A stretch of DNA of 64,000 nt from Actinomadura mexicana. GTDB lineage: Bacteria > Actinomycetota > Actinomycetes > Streptosporangiales > Streptosporangiaceae. The stretch spans positions 496,001-560,000 of the forward strand of contig NZ_FZNP01000001.1 of NCBI RefSeq assembly GCF_900188105.1. Direction: 5' to 3'. Each line of letters begins with the position of its first letter. Position 1 is the first letter of the stretch. The notes under the pieces were generated by a model. The model was given only the letters and a program-made list of their open reading frames with translations, had not been told where the DNA came from and ran no database searches. Of the stretch, positions 1 to 8,624 are shown piece by piece. The translations under genes and the position numbers were made by a program.

Positions 1-1
1 C

Positions 2-451
2 GAGTCGGTCACCCAGATGACCAAGGTCGTCCGCGACATGCACACCACGTCGGGCCTGCTGGAAGCGCTCCCCGGCGGCGTCACCCTCGCCGAGGCCGAG
101 GACATCGTCCTCTCCTACATCCGGGCCCACGTGAAGGACGCCAAGAAGGCCCCCCTGTGCGGCAACTCCATCGCGACCGACCGCTCGTTCCTCGCCCGCG
201 ACATGCCGGCCCTCGACTCCCACCTCCACTACCGCATGGTGGACGTCTCCTCGATCAAGGAGCTGGCCCGGCGCTGGTACCCGCGCGTCTACTTCGCCAG
301 CCCCGAGAAGAAGGGCGGCCACCGCGCCCTCGCCGACATCACCGAGAGCATCCAGGAACTGCGCTACTACCGCGCCGCGGTCTTCGTCCCCCAGCCCGGC
401 CCCGACTCCGACACGGCCCGCACCATCGCCTCCCAGGTCGCCTCAGGCTGA
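2..451 (+). CDS. orn: Oligoribonuclease, C-terminal part (5' end outside window)
   Basis: The frame is open from base 2, so the start lies upstream. The visible 149 residues match the C-terminal three quarters of oligoribonuclease, normally about 200 aa. This DEDDh 3'-5' exoribonuclease degrades RNAs of two to five nucleotides and, in bacteria, pGpG. Seen: the middle exonuclease motif [16 protein letters not shown] with its Asp, the spacer [15 protein letters not shown], and the last motif HRALADI, which supplies the catalytic His and Asp. The actinobacterial Pro/Thr-rich tail follows. It ends at TGA 449-451, about 50 nt before tRNA-His, an arrangement common in actinomycetes. Family recognition is from motifs only. 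Confidence 0.93.
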   Translation, partial: ESVTQMTKVVRDMHTTSGLLEALPGGVTLAEAEDIVLSYIRAHVKDAKKAPLCGNSIATDRSFLARDMPALDSHLHYRMVDVSSIKELARRWYPRVYFASPEKKGGHRALADITESIQELRYYRAAVFVPQPGPDSDTARTIASQVASG

Positions 452-504
452 CCCACCCCGAAGAAGCCGCTACACTACTGGGAGCCGGGAGCGATCCCGG
501 CCAC

Positions 505-581
505 GGTGGGTGTAGCTCAGCTGGCAGAGCACTTGGTTGTGGTCCAAGATGTCGGGGGTTCAAGTCCCCTCACTCACCCCA
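505..581 (+). tRNA. tRNA-His (GTG anticodon)
   Basis: A full cloverleaf can be drawn. Acceptor GTGGGTG (506-512) pairs with CACTCAC (571-577) with one G-T pair. The T-loop is TTCAAGT. The anticodon stem CTTGG/CCAAG frames GTG at 539-541. The extra G at 505 opposite C578 is the tRNA-His G-1 hallmark, and CCA is encoded at 579-581. Confidence 0.96.
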
Positions 582-596
582 GGCTGGACCCGAAGA

Positions 597-633
597 AAGC
601 CCTGGTCACCGCGAGGACGACCAGGGCTTCTTT
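597..633 (+). terminator. Rho-independent terminator after tRNA-His
   Basis: An 11-bp perfect stem (597-607 with 619-629, core GCCCTGGTC/GACCAGGGC) has an 11-nt loop and is followed by CTTT. It sits 16 nt after the tRNA. Confidence 0.85.
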
Positions 634-976
634 ACGTCTCGCGCCGAACTCCCGCTTTCGGATGACCGATCCGGGGAGCAAGCCGGGAGTGACTCTGCGG
701 CGACGGCGGTCATCGGCTCCGTCACTGATCGCGAGGCGACGCGTTGCGCGCGCCCGGCGAGGTCCCCCCATCGGAGACTCGGCGCCGCGCTGCGCAGGCG
801 ACGCCGGGCGTGCGACCCATCGCGGTTCACAGGCCACCGGCGCAGAACGGCGCCCGAATGTTGATCAAGGTGTGGCCATCCGTCATCGGTCGCGCACGGT
901 CTTCACCAGCCCCTGGTCACCGAGGGCTGCTCCGAGCATACGGAGCCCGGAACAAAAGACCGAAGGTCGTGATTTC
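634..976 (+). other. Intergenic region, no gene supported
   Basis: 343 nt between the tRNA-His terminator and the small membrane protein gene. Open frames cross it on both strands, but they are Arg/Pro-rich and look like GC-bias artefacts. It probably contains the promoter of the downstream gene. No clear -10/-35 could be assigned. Confidence 0.4.
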
Positions 977-1309
977 ATGCGCAAGTTCGTCGACGCTGTG
1001 TTGAGCACCGCGGCAGGCATCAGTGTCTCTGCCCTGGCCCTCTACATCGGGGGTATCTATGGCAGCATCATCGACCAGGCGAACGGCGGCCTCAACGACC
1101 CCATCGACGACGGCATGTGGTGGGGGACCGTCACCGCTGCCGTCGCTCTCGTCGTCGGCATCGTGGTCCACCTGAGCGGACCGTACGTCGCCAGGATCAA
1201 CAAGCACCGCGTGGCCGCCCGGAACACCCGGGACGCGGCCAGGCGCCGGGAAGAGGCACGGAAGGACCGCCAGTACTGGAAGCGTGTGTACTGGAACCGG
1301 ACCCACTGA
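977..1309 (+). CDS. Small membrane protein of unknown function
   Basis: 110 residues. The frame stays open far upstream, but ATG 977 is chosen because the signal-like sequence MRKFVDAVLSTAAGISVSAL begins there and everything upstream is Arg-rich shadow sequence. Two hydrophobic segments (about residues 7-30 and 48-68) are separated by an acidic loop with NGGLNDPIDDGMWW. They are followed by a strongly basic tail (residues 75-110) rich in Arg and Lys, suggesting the C-terminus is cytoplasmic. No family recognised. It stands alone between two terminators (597-633 and 1354-1378), so it is probably a monocistronic gene. Confidence 0.6.
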   Translation: MRKFVDAVLSTAAGISVSALALYIGGIYGSIIDQANGGLNDPIDDGMWWGTVTAAVALVVGIVVHLSGPYVARINKHRVAARNTRDAARRREEARKDRQYWKRVYWNRTH

Positions 1310-1353
1310 GCCCCGGCCCACCAGAATCTGGGGCTTCGGCCCTTCAACATAGG

Positions 1354-1378
1354 AGCGGCCCCGCGGGGCCGCTTCTTT
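1354..1378 (+). terminator. Rho-independent terminator
   Basis: Near-continuous palindrome AGCGGCCCCGCGGGGCCGCT (1354-1373) followed by TCTTT. It lies 45 nt after the stop of the small membrane protein. Confidence 0.85.
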
Positions 1379-1640
1379 ATGTAAGCCATGAGAAAGCCGC
1401 CGAAATTCAACTGTGCAGCGACCAGGCGGCCGCTGCGCAGAGGCAAGCCTCGTCACTCGCCAGGTGGTGATCGGTAGCCCGGGTCCCCGTTCCAGTACAG
1501 GACGGTGGCAGCTCGCGAGCCCGTCGCTGACGTCGTTCCGGTCTCGATAAGGCGTCCGTGGGCGCAGGTCCATCGACCTTCGAAGATCACCCGGTTATGC
1601 TCCGACCCTGGAAATGTCAACGACACGCCAAGGGCGATGG

Positions 1641-2210
1641 ATGAGCGTCGACGAGACGGCCCCGCTTCGCGTACTCGTGGTGGATGGTGATCCCCTGGGC
1701 AGGGCTGCCGTGATCTCCGTACTGGAGGCCAGCGACGAGTTCCAGGTCGTCGCCGAGTCCTCCGATCCCGCCGCGGCGGTTCCGCTGGCCGAGCGCCTGC
1801 GTCCCGACATCGTCCTGCTGGACGCGGCGGCCGCCGGTCACGCACTGCCGCTCAGCACGTCCTCCCGCGTCTTCGTCCTCGCCTCGGACGACCAGCCCGC
1901 CGTCGAGGCCGCCCTCCGCGCCGGCGCCTGCGGCCACCTCGTTCCCGGCTCCTTCACCGCGCACGACCTCGTCCGCGGCGTCCGCCACGCGTCCCGTACC
2001 ACCCTCGGCCTGTCCGCCCGCGAGGCCGAGGTCATGGACCTCATCGCCACCGGCCGCTCCAACGGCGAGATCGCCCGCCAGCTCTTCCTCAGCGAGAAGA
2101 CGGTCAAGAACCACGTCAACCGCATCTACGCCAAGCTCGGCGTCGGCTCCCGCGCCACCGCCATCGCCCTCTGGCGGGGCATGATGAGCGTCCTCCCGGC
2201 CCGCGATTAA
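1641..2210 (+). CDS. NarL/LuxR-type response regulator with atypical receiver
   Basis: 189 residues. ATG 1641 is preferred over an in-frame ATG at 1614 because AAGGG sits at 1630-1634, six bases upstream. The N-terminal receiver has the acidic pair in VLVVDGDP and a phospho-acceptor Asp in DIVLLD. The usual conserved Lys of the GxxGYLxK region is replaced: [10 protein letters not shown]. Phosphorylation chemistry may therefore be altered. The C-terminal GerE/LuxR HTH is intact ([33 protein letters not shown]). No histidine kinase is adjacent, so it is an orphan regulator. It probably acts as a DNA-binding dimer. Regulator family certain; target unknown. Confidence 0.88.
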   Translation: MSVDETAPLRVLVVDGDPLGRAAVISVLEASDEFQVVAESSDPAAAVPLAERLRPDIVLLDAAAAGHALPLSTSSRVFVLASDDQPAVEAALRAGACGHLVPGSFTAHDLVRGVRHASRTTLGLSAREAEVMDLIATGRSNGEIARQLFLSEKTVKNHVNRIYAKLGVGSRATAIALWRGMMSVLPARD

Positions 2211-2294
2211 ACCGGTTCGCACTGGTCCGCAGGGCCTGATACTGTTCTTCCTGTCGCGAGGGACCCCGGCCCACCGCCGAGGCCCGTATGACAG

Positions 2295-2367
2295 GCGCCG
2301 TTAGCTCAATTGGCAGAGCAGCGGACTCTTAATCCGCGGGTTCGGGGTTCAAGTCCCTGACGGCGCA
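2295..2367 (+). tRNA. tRNA-Lys (CTT anticodon)
   Basis: Acceptor GCGCCGT (2295-2301) pairs with ACGGCGC (2360-2366), discriminator A2367. Anticodon CTT at 2328-2330 is closed by GCGGA/TCCGC. D-arm TAGCTCAATTGGCAGAGCA and T-loop TTCAAGT are canonical. CCA is not encoded (ACCC follows). Confidence 0.96.
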
Positions 2368-2379
2368 CCCGTTACCACC

Positions 2380-2410
2380 AGCGACGACATCCTTCCCGGG
2401 AGTCGTCGCT
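2380..2410 (+). terminator. Hairpin after tRNA-Lys, probable terminator
   Basis: A 9-bp perfect stem AGCGACGAC/GTCGTCGCT with a 13-nt loop starts 12 nt after the tRNA. There is no strong T-tract, so termination is inferred from position. Confidence 0.55.
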
Positions 2411-2938
2411 GCTGTCGTATGGGGCCAGATCAAGGCCAACCTGACCCGTCGCCATGCGTGTGTTCGAGGCGAGATCGTCTCGGCCCTCTTGAGAGCGTCC
2501 AGCGCCCTGGACGCACGCGTGTGTCATCGCACCTGCACCCAGTCGGGTCGCCACGCCGCATGGTGCTCAGTCGCCCTTTCCACATCGCGGAGTCAGCGCC
2601 AGGGAGCCGAAAAAGCGCTCCTTTCGCCCGCGTCGTTTTTTGCAGGTCGAGGCGCGTCGACGGTGGGCAGGTTGTAGATCTCGTCGGCGGCGTTCGCGGA
2701 CGAGCGGCCCCGGCGACCCGGAACGCGGAGGTCTCGCCCCCCGCCCAGCCGGACCGGCCGCCGGACGAAACGGGGCGCCGGCGGCTGCCGCGCCACCGGC
2801 CGTCGGAAGTCGGGGTAGCGCGAACCGATCTTCTCGGCCCGCGGTGGCGGAAGGCGGCGGCGTGGTGACGGATGACTGCGGGTGCCTCCACCAAGCTCAA
2901 TCAGACGCTATCGTCTTTTTGAGAGAGGGAGGTGTGCT
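2411..2938 (+). other. Gene-poor region upstream of the kinase pair
   Basis: 528 nt with only Arg/Gly/Pro-rich open frames and no recognisable protein. The last 60 nt are less GC-rich (TCAGACGCTATCGTCTTTTT at 2901-2920) and probably hold the promoter and leader of the kinase gene. Confidence 0.4.
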
Positions 2939-4963
2939 GTGAGACCCCTGGAGGCGTCCGATCCCCGCCAGATCGGGCATTACAGAATGCTCGCCCAGCT
3001 CGGCCGCGGAGGCATGGGACGGGTCCTGCTCGGCAGCGGGCCGGACGGGCGGCTCGCCGCGGTCAAGCTGGTCGACGAGCAGTTCGTGCACGACGACCAG
3101 TTCCGCGGCCGGTTCCGCCGCGAGGTCCGCGCCTCCCGCCGGGTCGCCGGAGCCTACACGGCGGCGGTGATCGACGCCGACCCCGAGGCGGCCGAGCCCT
3201 GGCTGGCATCGGTGTACGTTCCAGGCCCCTCGCTGCACGAGATCGTCGCCGCGACCGGTCCGCTGGCGGCCGGACCGGCGCTCCGGCTGGCCGCCGGCCT
3301 CGCCGCCGCGCTGACCGAGGTGCACCGCGCCGGGCTGGTCCACCGCGACCTGAAACCGTCCAACGTGCTGCTCACCGAGGACGGCCTGCGAGTGATCGAC
3401 TTCGGTATCGCACGGGCCGCCGAGGGCGAGGACGGCACCCAGCTCACCCATACCGGCGCTCTGGTCGGCACGCCCGGCTTCATGTCCCCGGAGCAGGCCC
3501 TGGGGCGGGACCTGACCACTGCCAGCGACGTCTTCGCACTGGGCTCGACGCTGGTGTACGCCTGCACCGGCCGCGGACCGTTCCACGCGGGGAGCACCCC
3601 GCAGACCCTGCAGAACGTGATCCACGCCGATCCCGTGCTGGGCGACCTGCCGGACCGGATCCGCGAGATCGTCCCGGCCTGCCTGGTCAAGGACCCGGCC
3701 GCACGGCCGGAGCCCGCCGCGCTGCTGCGGTGGATCGGCGAGGTACCGCCGTCCGCCCGGCCCTGGCCGGACCCGGTGCACGAGGCGATCGCGCGGCAGG
3801 ACGCCCAGGTCGCCCGGCTGCTTCAGGCCCCGGCGCCGCAGTTCCCGCCCGCACCGGCGCCCACCTCCACCCCCACGGCCGTCGCGCCGGCGCCGGACAG
3901 GAGGCGGTTCCTGCTGATGGCGGGCGGCGGCGCCGCCCTCGGCCTCGCCGCGCTCGGCGGCACCGCCGCCTGGGCACTGCGCGGTGACGGCGAGCCGGCA
4001 TCCGGCCGCACGAGCGTGTCCGGCGGGAGCGGCGGTACGGACTCCAAGCCGCTGGCGGTCCTGGAAGGCCATGCCGGTTCCGTGTACCACGCCGAGTTCA
4101 ACGGCTCGGGTGATCTTCTGGTCACCGCCGGGGAGGACGGCACGGTGCGGCTGTGGGACGCCAAGACCGGGCGTCCGTCCGGCCCGCCGCTCAAGATCGC
4201 CTCCAAGTCGGCCCTCAGGGCCAGGTTCGACAGGGCGGGGCGGCTGCTGCTCACCGCCGGCATGGACGGCGGCGTCAAGGTGTGGGACGTGCGGACCCGC
4301 CGGCAGATCGGCGCGACCCTCGGCATCCCCATGTTCGACTTCTCCGACGATCCGGCCCCGGTGAGCGACGTGGCCTTCAGTCCCGCCGGGGACCGGCTGG
4401 CGGCCATGGGCTCCCATCTGAAGGTGTGGGACACCGATTCCCGCAAGGAGGTGAGCGGTCTCACGTTCGACAAGGCGAACATCATGTCGTTGATCGCGTT
4501 CAGCGGGGACGGGCGGCTGCTGGCCTTCACCAGCGAGCGTCTGGTGCGGCTGTGGGACGTGGATTCCCGCAAGGAGGTCGGGCAGCCCCTGCGCGGGCAC
4601 ACCGGCCAGATCACGAGTGCGGCGATGAGCCCGGACGGTCGGACGCTGGCGACCGGAAGCGCCGACATGACCGTGCGGCTGTGGGAGGTCCAGCGTGCGG
4701 CTCCGCTCGGCGAGATGGTGCCCGCGAGCGACCACGGCCCGCAGGGCATCGCGTTCAGCCAGGACGGCCGGCTGCTGGCCACCGTCGGCAACGACACCAC
4801 CGCGCGGCTGTGGGACGTCGCCGGGCGCAAGGAGGTCGGGAAGCCGATCGGGCTACCGGACAGGGCCTCCGCCGTGGCGTTCAGCCCGGACGGGAGGGTC
4901 CTCGCCGTCGGCGGCGACGAGAAGGTGTGGCTCTACGACGTCGCCGGCCGCACCCGCGCCTGA
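2939..4963 (+). CDS. Membrane Ser/Thr protein kinase with WD40 propeller (PkwA-like), copy 1
   Basis: 674 residues from GTG 2939, preceded by GGGAGG at 2927-2932. Residues about 10-265 are a Hanks-type kinase: P-loop LGRGGMGRVLLG, beta-3 Lys in AAVKLV, catalytic loop VHRDLKPSNVLL, DFGIARA, and GTPGFMSPEQ. A Pro-rich linker leads to a single hydrophobic segment (about 325-345, RRRFLLMAGGGAALGLAALG), so the kinase is cytoplasmic and the C-terminus extracellular. The C-terminal part has seven WD40 repeats (for example DGTVRLWDAKTG, TVRLWEVQ), enough for one closed propeller. The architecture matches PkwA of Thermomonospora curvata. The next gene is a paralog 22 nt downstream, so co-transcription is likely. 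Ligand and substrates unknown. Confidence 0.93.
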   Translation: MRPLEASDPRQIGHYRMLAQLGRGGMGRVLLGSGPDGRLAAVKLVDEQFVHDDQFRGRFRREVRASRRVAGAYTAAVIDADPEAAEPWLASVYVPGPSLHEIVAATGPLAAGPALRLAAGLAAALTEVHRAGLVHRDLKPSNVLLTEDGLRVIDFGIARAAEGEDGTQLTHTGALVGTPGFMSPEQALGRDLTTASDVFALGSTLVYACTGRGPFHAGSTPQTLQNVIHADPVLGDLPDRIREIVPACLVKDPAARPEPAALLRWIGEVPPSARPWPDPVHEAIARQDAQVARLLQAPAPQFPPAPAPTSTPTAVAPAPDRRRFLLMAGGGAALGLAALGGTAAWALRGDGEPASGRTSVSGGSGGTDSKPLAVLEGHAGSVYHAEFNGSGDLLVTAGEDGTVRLWDAKTGRPSGPPLKIASKSALRARFDRAGRLLLTAGMDGGVKVWDVRTRRQIGATLGIPMFDFSDDPAPVSDVAFSPAGDRLAAMGSHLKVWDTDSRKEVSGLTFDKANIMSLIAFSGDGRLLAFTSERLVRLWDVDSRKEVGQPLRGHTGQITSAAMSPDGRTLATGSADMTVRLWEVQRAAPLGEMVPASDHGPQGIAFSQDGRLLATVGNDTTARLWDVAGRKEVGKPIGLPDRASAVAFSPDGRVLAVGGDEKVWLYDVAGRTRA

Positions 4964-4985
4964 ACCACCGGGGAGCGAGGTGACC

Positions 4986-6983
4986 ATGCGACCGCTGGCC
5001 GCGTCCGACCCGGCACGGGTCGGGCACTACCGGATGCTCGCCGAACTCGGCCGCGGCGGGATGGGACGGGTGCTGCTGGGATCCGCGCCCGACGGGCGGC
5101 CGGTCGCGGTGAAGCTCATGCACGCCCGGTTGAGCGGCGCCTCCGGCTTCCGGGAGCGGTTCCGTGCCGAGGTGGCGGCCACCCGCAGGGTGTCCGGCGC
5201 GTACACGGCCGTCGTGCTCGACGCGGACGCCGACGCGCCGACCCCGTGGCTGGCGTCGGTGTACGTGCCGGGGCCGTCGCTGCGGGAGGCGGTCCGGGCG
5301 GCCGGGCCGCTGCCGGAGCCGGCGGTGCTGCGGCTGGCGGCCGGGCTCGCGGCCGCGCTCGTGGAGATCCACCGGGCCGGGCTGGTGCACCGCGACCTCA
5401 AGCCGTCCAACGTGCTGCTGGCCGCCGACGGCCCGAAGGTGATCGACTTCGGGGTCGCGCGGGCGGCCGAGGGCGAAGGCGGCGAGGGTCGGACCGGCGT
5501 CCTGGCCGGAACGCCCGGATACATGTCGCCGGAGCAGGCCGAGGAGGGGGCGGCCACCGCGGCCGGCGACGTCTTCTCGCTGGGCTCGACGCTGGTGTAC
5601 GCCTGCACCGGCCGCGGCCCCTTCGACGGGCCCGGCCCGGCGCAGGCGCTGTACAACGTCGTGCACGCCGAGGCCGACCTGTCCGCCGTACCGGACCGGC
5701 TCCGCCCGGCCGTCGCGGCCTGCCTGGCCAAGGACCCGGCCTGGCGGCCGGACCCCGCCCGGCTGGCGGCGATGGTCGGCGCGGTCGCCCCGGCCGCGCA
5801 GCCGTGGCCGCCCGCGGTTCAGCGGATGATCGACGAGCGGCGGGCCTGGATCGGGCGGGCGCCCGGCCCGGAACCCGCGGCGACCCTGGTCTGCACGCGC
5901 CGCCCCCGCTCCGGCCCGTTCACCGCCCTCGGCTCCCCGCGCGGCGCGCTGGCGGCGTGCGGCGTGCTGGCGGTGTGCGCGGCGGTGGCCACGGCCCTGG
6001 TGGTGGCGCCCTGGTCGGGGTCGGCCGCCCGGAGCGACCCCGGAGCACACCGGTCCGCGGCCCCGCCGCAGAGCCGCTCGCTGCGCGGGCACACCGCGTC
6101 CGTGCGCGACCTGGCGTTCACCCCGGACGGCCGGACGCTGGCCAGCGCCAGCGACGACACCACGGTACGGCTCTGGAACGTCGCGGACGGAAAGCAGCGC
6201 CGCGCGCCTCTCGGCCACCCCGACGGCGTCAACGCGCTGGCGATCAGCCACGGCGGCAGCACCCTGTACACCGCGGGCGACGACGGCTACCTCCGCCTCT
6301 TCCCGGTGTCGGGCAAGGGCGAGCCGAGCGACCTCGACATCGATCTCGGGCCCCTGACGTCCCTGGCCCTGAGCCCGGACGACCGCGTCCTGGCCACCAG
6401 CAACACGGACCAGTCCGTGCGGCTGTGGGACTTGGACGACGGGAAGGTGGGCCCGCTCCTGGAGACCGGCGCCGGCAACGTGCAGGCCCTGGCGTTCGCC
6501 CCGGACAGCCGGATGCTGGCCATCGGCACGACCGGCACCGAGGCGGATCCCGGCAGCGGGAACACCCGCGGTGTGACGCAACTGTGGGAGGTGTACGACC
6601 GCAAGAGGCTCGGCGGGGACATGTCCGGGCACGACTCCTGGACGGAGGACGTGGCGTTCAGCCCCGACGGGCGGACGCTGGCGACGGCGGGCGGTGAGAC
6701 CATCCGCCTGTGGGACGTGGCCCGAAGCGTGCAGGTGGGCGCTCCGTTCCGGTGCGACGGCCGCTGCCGCACGGCGGTGTTCAGCCCGGACGGCCGCGTC
6801 CTCGTGGCCGGAGGCTCGGAAGGGATCGTCCGGCTGTGGGACGTGACCCGCCACCGGCAGCTCGGCCCGGAGCTCACCGGGCACGGCGGCGCCGTCCTCA
6901 GCGTGTCCTTCAGCCCGGACGGCCGTACCCTCGCCACCGGCGGCGAGGACGGCACCGTCCGCCTGTGGAAGGTGCCCGCCTAG
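4986..6983 (+). CDS. Membrane Ser/Thr protein kinase with WD40 propeller (PkwA-like), copy 2
   Basis: 665 residues. ATG 4986 is chosen, with GCGAGG ending 5 nt upstream; an in-frame GTG at 4980 is possible. The kinase domain (residues about 8-265) is intact, with GRGGMGRVLLGS, VAVKLMH, VHRDLKPSNVLL, DFGVARA and GTPGYMSPEQ. One transmembrane segment (LAACGVLAVCAAVATALVV, around 320-340) is followed by seven WD40 repeats. The fourth repeat has an insertion (GTTGTEADPGSGNTRG). It is a tandem duplicate of the upstream kinase: the N-termini share RPLxASDPxxxGHYRMLAxLGRGGMG. The regulator/sensor role is inferred from family knowledge. Convergent with the anti-sigma-type gene. Confidence 0.93.
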   Translation: MRPLAASDPARVGHYRMLAELGRGGMGRVLLGSAPDGRPVAVKLMHARLSGASGFRERFRAEVAATRRVSGAYTAVVLDADADAPTPWLASVYVPGPSLREAVRAAGPLPEPAVLRLAAGLAAALVEIHRAGLVHRDLKPSNVLLAADGPKVIDFGVARAAEGEGGEGRTGVLAGTPGYMSPEQAEEGAATAAGDVFSLGSTLVYACTGRGPFDGPGPAQALYNVVHAEADLSAVPDRLRPAVAACLAKDPAWRPDPARLAAMVGAVAPAAQPWPPAVQRMIDERRAWIGRAPGPEPAATLVCTRRPRSGPFTALGSPRGALAACGVLAVCAAVATALVVAPWSGSAARSDPGAHRSAAPPQSRSLRGHTASVRDLAFTPDGRTLASASDDTTVRLWNVADGKQRRAPLGHPDGVNALAISHGGSTLYTAGDDGYLRLFPVSGKGEPSDLDIDLGPLTSLALSPDDRVLATSNTDQSVRLWDLDDGKVGPLLETGAGNVQALAFAPDSRMLAIGTTGTEADPGSGNTRGVTQLWEVYDRKRLGGDMSGHDSWTEDVAFSPDGRTLATAGGETIRLWDVARSVQVGAPFRCDGRCRTAVFSPDGRVLVAGGSEGIVRLWDVTRHRQLGPELTGHGGAVLSVSFSPDGRTLATGGEDGTVRLWKVPA

Positions 6984-7089
6984 GAGCACGACCCGGCCGG
7001 CCCCAGTCCTGTCAGGCGTCGTGGCGGGCCATCGCCACGCCCCCCATGACGGCCGACACGCTGCGGAGAGTCGCGTATTCATTGGGTGT

Positions 7090-7518
7090 TCACGGGCGGA
7101 TGCGCGACCAGATCCACTTGCCTCCGGCCGGGTCACCGGTGACACCGCACCTGGACGACAGCGCCTGGACGATGTGCAGCCCCCAGCCGCCGTTGTCGTC
7201 GAACGCCTCCTCGGAGAGGTCCAGGTCTTCGAGGGTGAGCTCCTTCGTCGGCTTGGCCTGAGGGAGGGCGTAGTCCGCGTCCCAGACGGCGATGACGATG
7301 CCGTGCGCGTCCCGGCTGAGCTGGAGGCGGATCTCCTTGTGCGGCGTCTGGCGGGCCGCGTTGGTCACGAGTTCCGAGACGACCAGAAGCGCACTGTCGA
7401 GAATGTGGGAATAGTTCCAGTTGCGGATTCTTGCATCAACAAGAGTACGCGCCAGCCCCACTGCGGACGGTGTTCCCATCAGGGGCATAAGTAGATCCCC
7501 GCTCGCCGTCATCGCCAT
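7090..7518 (-). CDS. Anti-sigma-factor-type ATP-binding protein (HATPase_c_2)
   Basis: About 142 residues if translation starts at the ATG at 7518; ATG 7512 or an upstream TTG at 7557 are alternatives, and GGGCGGGG precedes the ATGs. It has a GHKL ATPase fold of the RsbW/SpoIIAB type: N box SELVTNAARQT, and a glycine-rich loop DDNGGWGLHIVQAL. In actinomycetes such small single-domain proteins bind and inhibit sigma factors or act with Scr1-type HTH genes. Here it is divergent from an Scr1-type HTH gene (7618) with only about 100 nt between them, a very common actinomycete pairing. Substrate partner unknown. Confidence 0.85.
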   Translation of the reverse strand: MAMTASGDLLMPLMGTPSAVGLARTLVDARIRNWNYSHILDSALLVVSELVTNAARQTPHKEIRLQLSRDAHGIVIAVWDADYALPQAKPTKELTLEDLDLSEEAFDDNGGWGLHIVQALSSRCGVTGDPAGGKWIWSRIRP

Positions 7519-7617
7519 CGCCCCGCCCTTGCCCGAGATTCCGAATTCATATGGCAAGGGTCACTGGCACGCTCTAGTTTTGCCTGTATCAAGAGGAACC
7601 GAAAACAGGGAGCAGCA

Positions 7618-8433
7618 ATGGTGATCGTCCGGGACCCACTCGACCCCAAGATCTCTATGTGGCACTTTCTTGCCTACTACCTCCGGTTCACAAGGGAGAA
7701 GGAAGGGCTGTCGCTCACCCAGTGGGGCAAGATCGTTGGAATGGCGCGATCAAGTGTTTCGAACATCGAAGCCGGGCGAGCAAAGCTCCAGGTCGACTAC
7801 GCCAGGCGGCTCGATGTCAAGTTCGAAACCGGCGGGCTGTTCGAGTTGCTGCTCTGGTATGCCCGGATGGCCCACGATCCGAACTGGTTCAAACAGTACA
7901 GCCAGCACGAGAGACAGGCGGCCGAGATCAAGGTCTTCCACGGGCAGGCGGTACCGCTGCTTCTTCAGACCGACGACTACACACGGGCCTATGGCCGCCT
8001 CAGTACGGCCAAGGATCGTGAGGGGATACTGGCTGGGCGACTAGCTCGCAAGCGGTCCGTTCTCGAGAGAGATGATCCTCCCTACCTCTGGGCACTTCTG
8101 GACGAATCGGCTCTGGCTCGCCGCGTTGGAGGCGATGCGGTCATGCGAGCTCAGCTTCAACACCTCCTCGAAATGGCCGAGCGCTGGAACGTGATCCTGC
8201 GCGTCGTTCCGTTCCTGGCAGGTGAGCACCTTGGCTCGGAGGGCTTCTTCCAACTGATCGGCCTTCATGATCGCGACGTCGCCTACGCGGGCGCCCAAGG
8301 CGGAGGACGCTTGATCGAAATGCCAGACGAGATCAAGCAGTTTGCTGATACTTTCGAACGTATCGGCGCAAAGGCTGACTCTCAGGACGCCTCGCGCGAA
8401 CTGATCGGGAAGTACTTGGAGAGATACGCATGA
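7618..8433 (+). CDS. HTH regulator with DUF5753 domain (Scr1 / antitoxin-like family)
   Basis: 271 residues from ATG 7618 with AGGGAG at 7607-7612. N-terminal XRE-type HTH (about residues 15-70: SLTQWGKIVGMARSSVSNIE). The rest is the DUF5753 domain: TDDYTRAY, RLARKRSVLERDDPP, and a C-terminal VAYAGAQGGGRLIE strand region. The stop overlaps the start of a DUF397 gene (ATGA at 8430-8433). Such HTH-DUF397 pairs are abundant in actinomycetes and have been proposed to behave like toxin-antitoxin or developmental regulators (bldB/whiJ-type systems). Less GC-rich than its neighbours in the first 200 nt. Regulatory target not visible. Confidence 0.88.
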   Translation: MVIVRDPLDPKISMWHFLAYYLRFTREKEGLSLTQWGKIVGMARSSVSNIEAGRAKLQVDYARRLDVKFETGGLFELLLWYARMAHDPNWFKQYSQHERQAAEIKVFHGQAVPLLLQTDDYTRAYGRLSTAKDREGILAGRLARKRSVLERDDPPYLWALLDESALARRVGGDAVMRAQLQHLLEMAERWNVILRVVPFLAGEHLGSEGFFQLIGLHDRDVAYAGAQGGGRLIEMPDEIKQFADTFERIGAKADSQDASRELIGKYLERYA

Positions 8434-8624
8434 TGCTCCAGTGGCGCAAGAGTTCGTACAGCGGCACGGCAAACGACGACGTGTGCGTTGAGCTGGCACA
8501 ACTTGCACCAGGTACCGGGATCGGAGTCCGGGACAGCAAGGCCCCGGACGGGGGCCGCCTCACCCTCTCCCCCGCCCAGTTCGCCAGCCTGATCAAGCAG
8601 ATCAAGCAGGACTCGGCCCGCTGA
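8430..8624 (+). CDS. DUF397 small protein (partner of the Scr1-type HTH protein)
   Basis: 64 residues. The start ATG 8430 overlaps the upstream TGA, so it is translationally coupled. Typical DUF397 signature: WRKSSYSGTANDDVCVELAQ, then VRDSKAPDGGRLTLSP near the end. DUF397 proteins always neighbour DUF5753 HTH genes; biochemical function is not established. The two-gene unit probably forms a regulator and small antagonist. Confidence 0.92.
   Translation: MMLQWRKSSYSGTANDDVCVELAQLAPGTGIGVRDSKAPDGGRLTLSPAQFASLIKQIKQDSAR

Noticed and set aside
2593..2796. Minus-strand 67-codon ORF in the gap before the kinases
   Set aside because: Its end looks partly protein-like but there is no RBS, no family and no neighbour context; not enough to call a gene.
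4881..7145. 754-codon minus-strand frame over kinase copy 2
   Set aside because: Complementary shadow of a kinase-WD40 gene; no family signal and no RBS.
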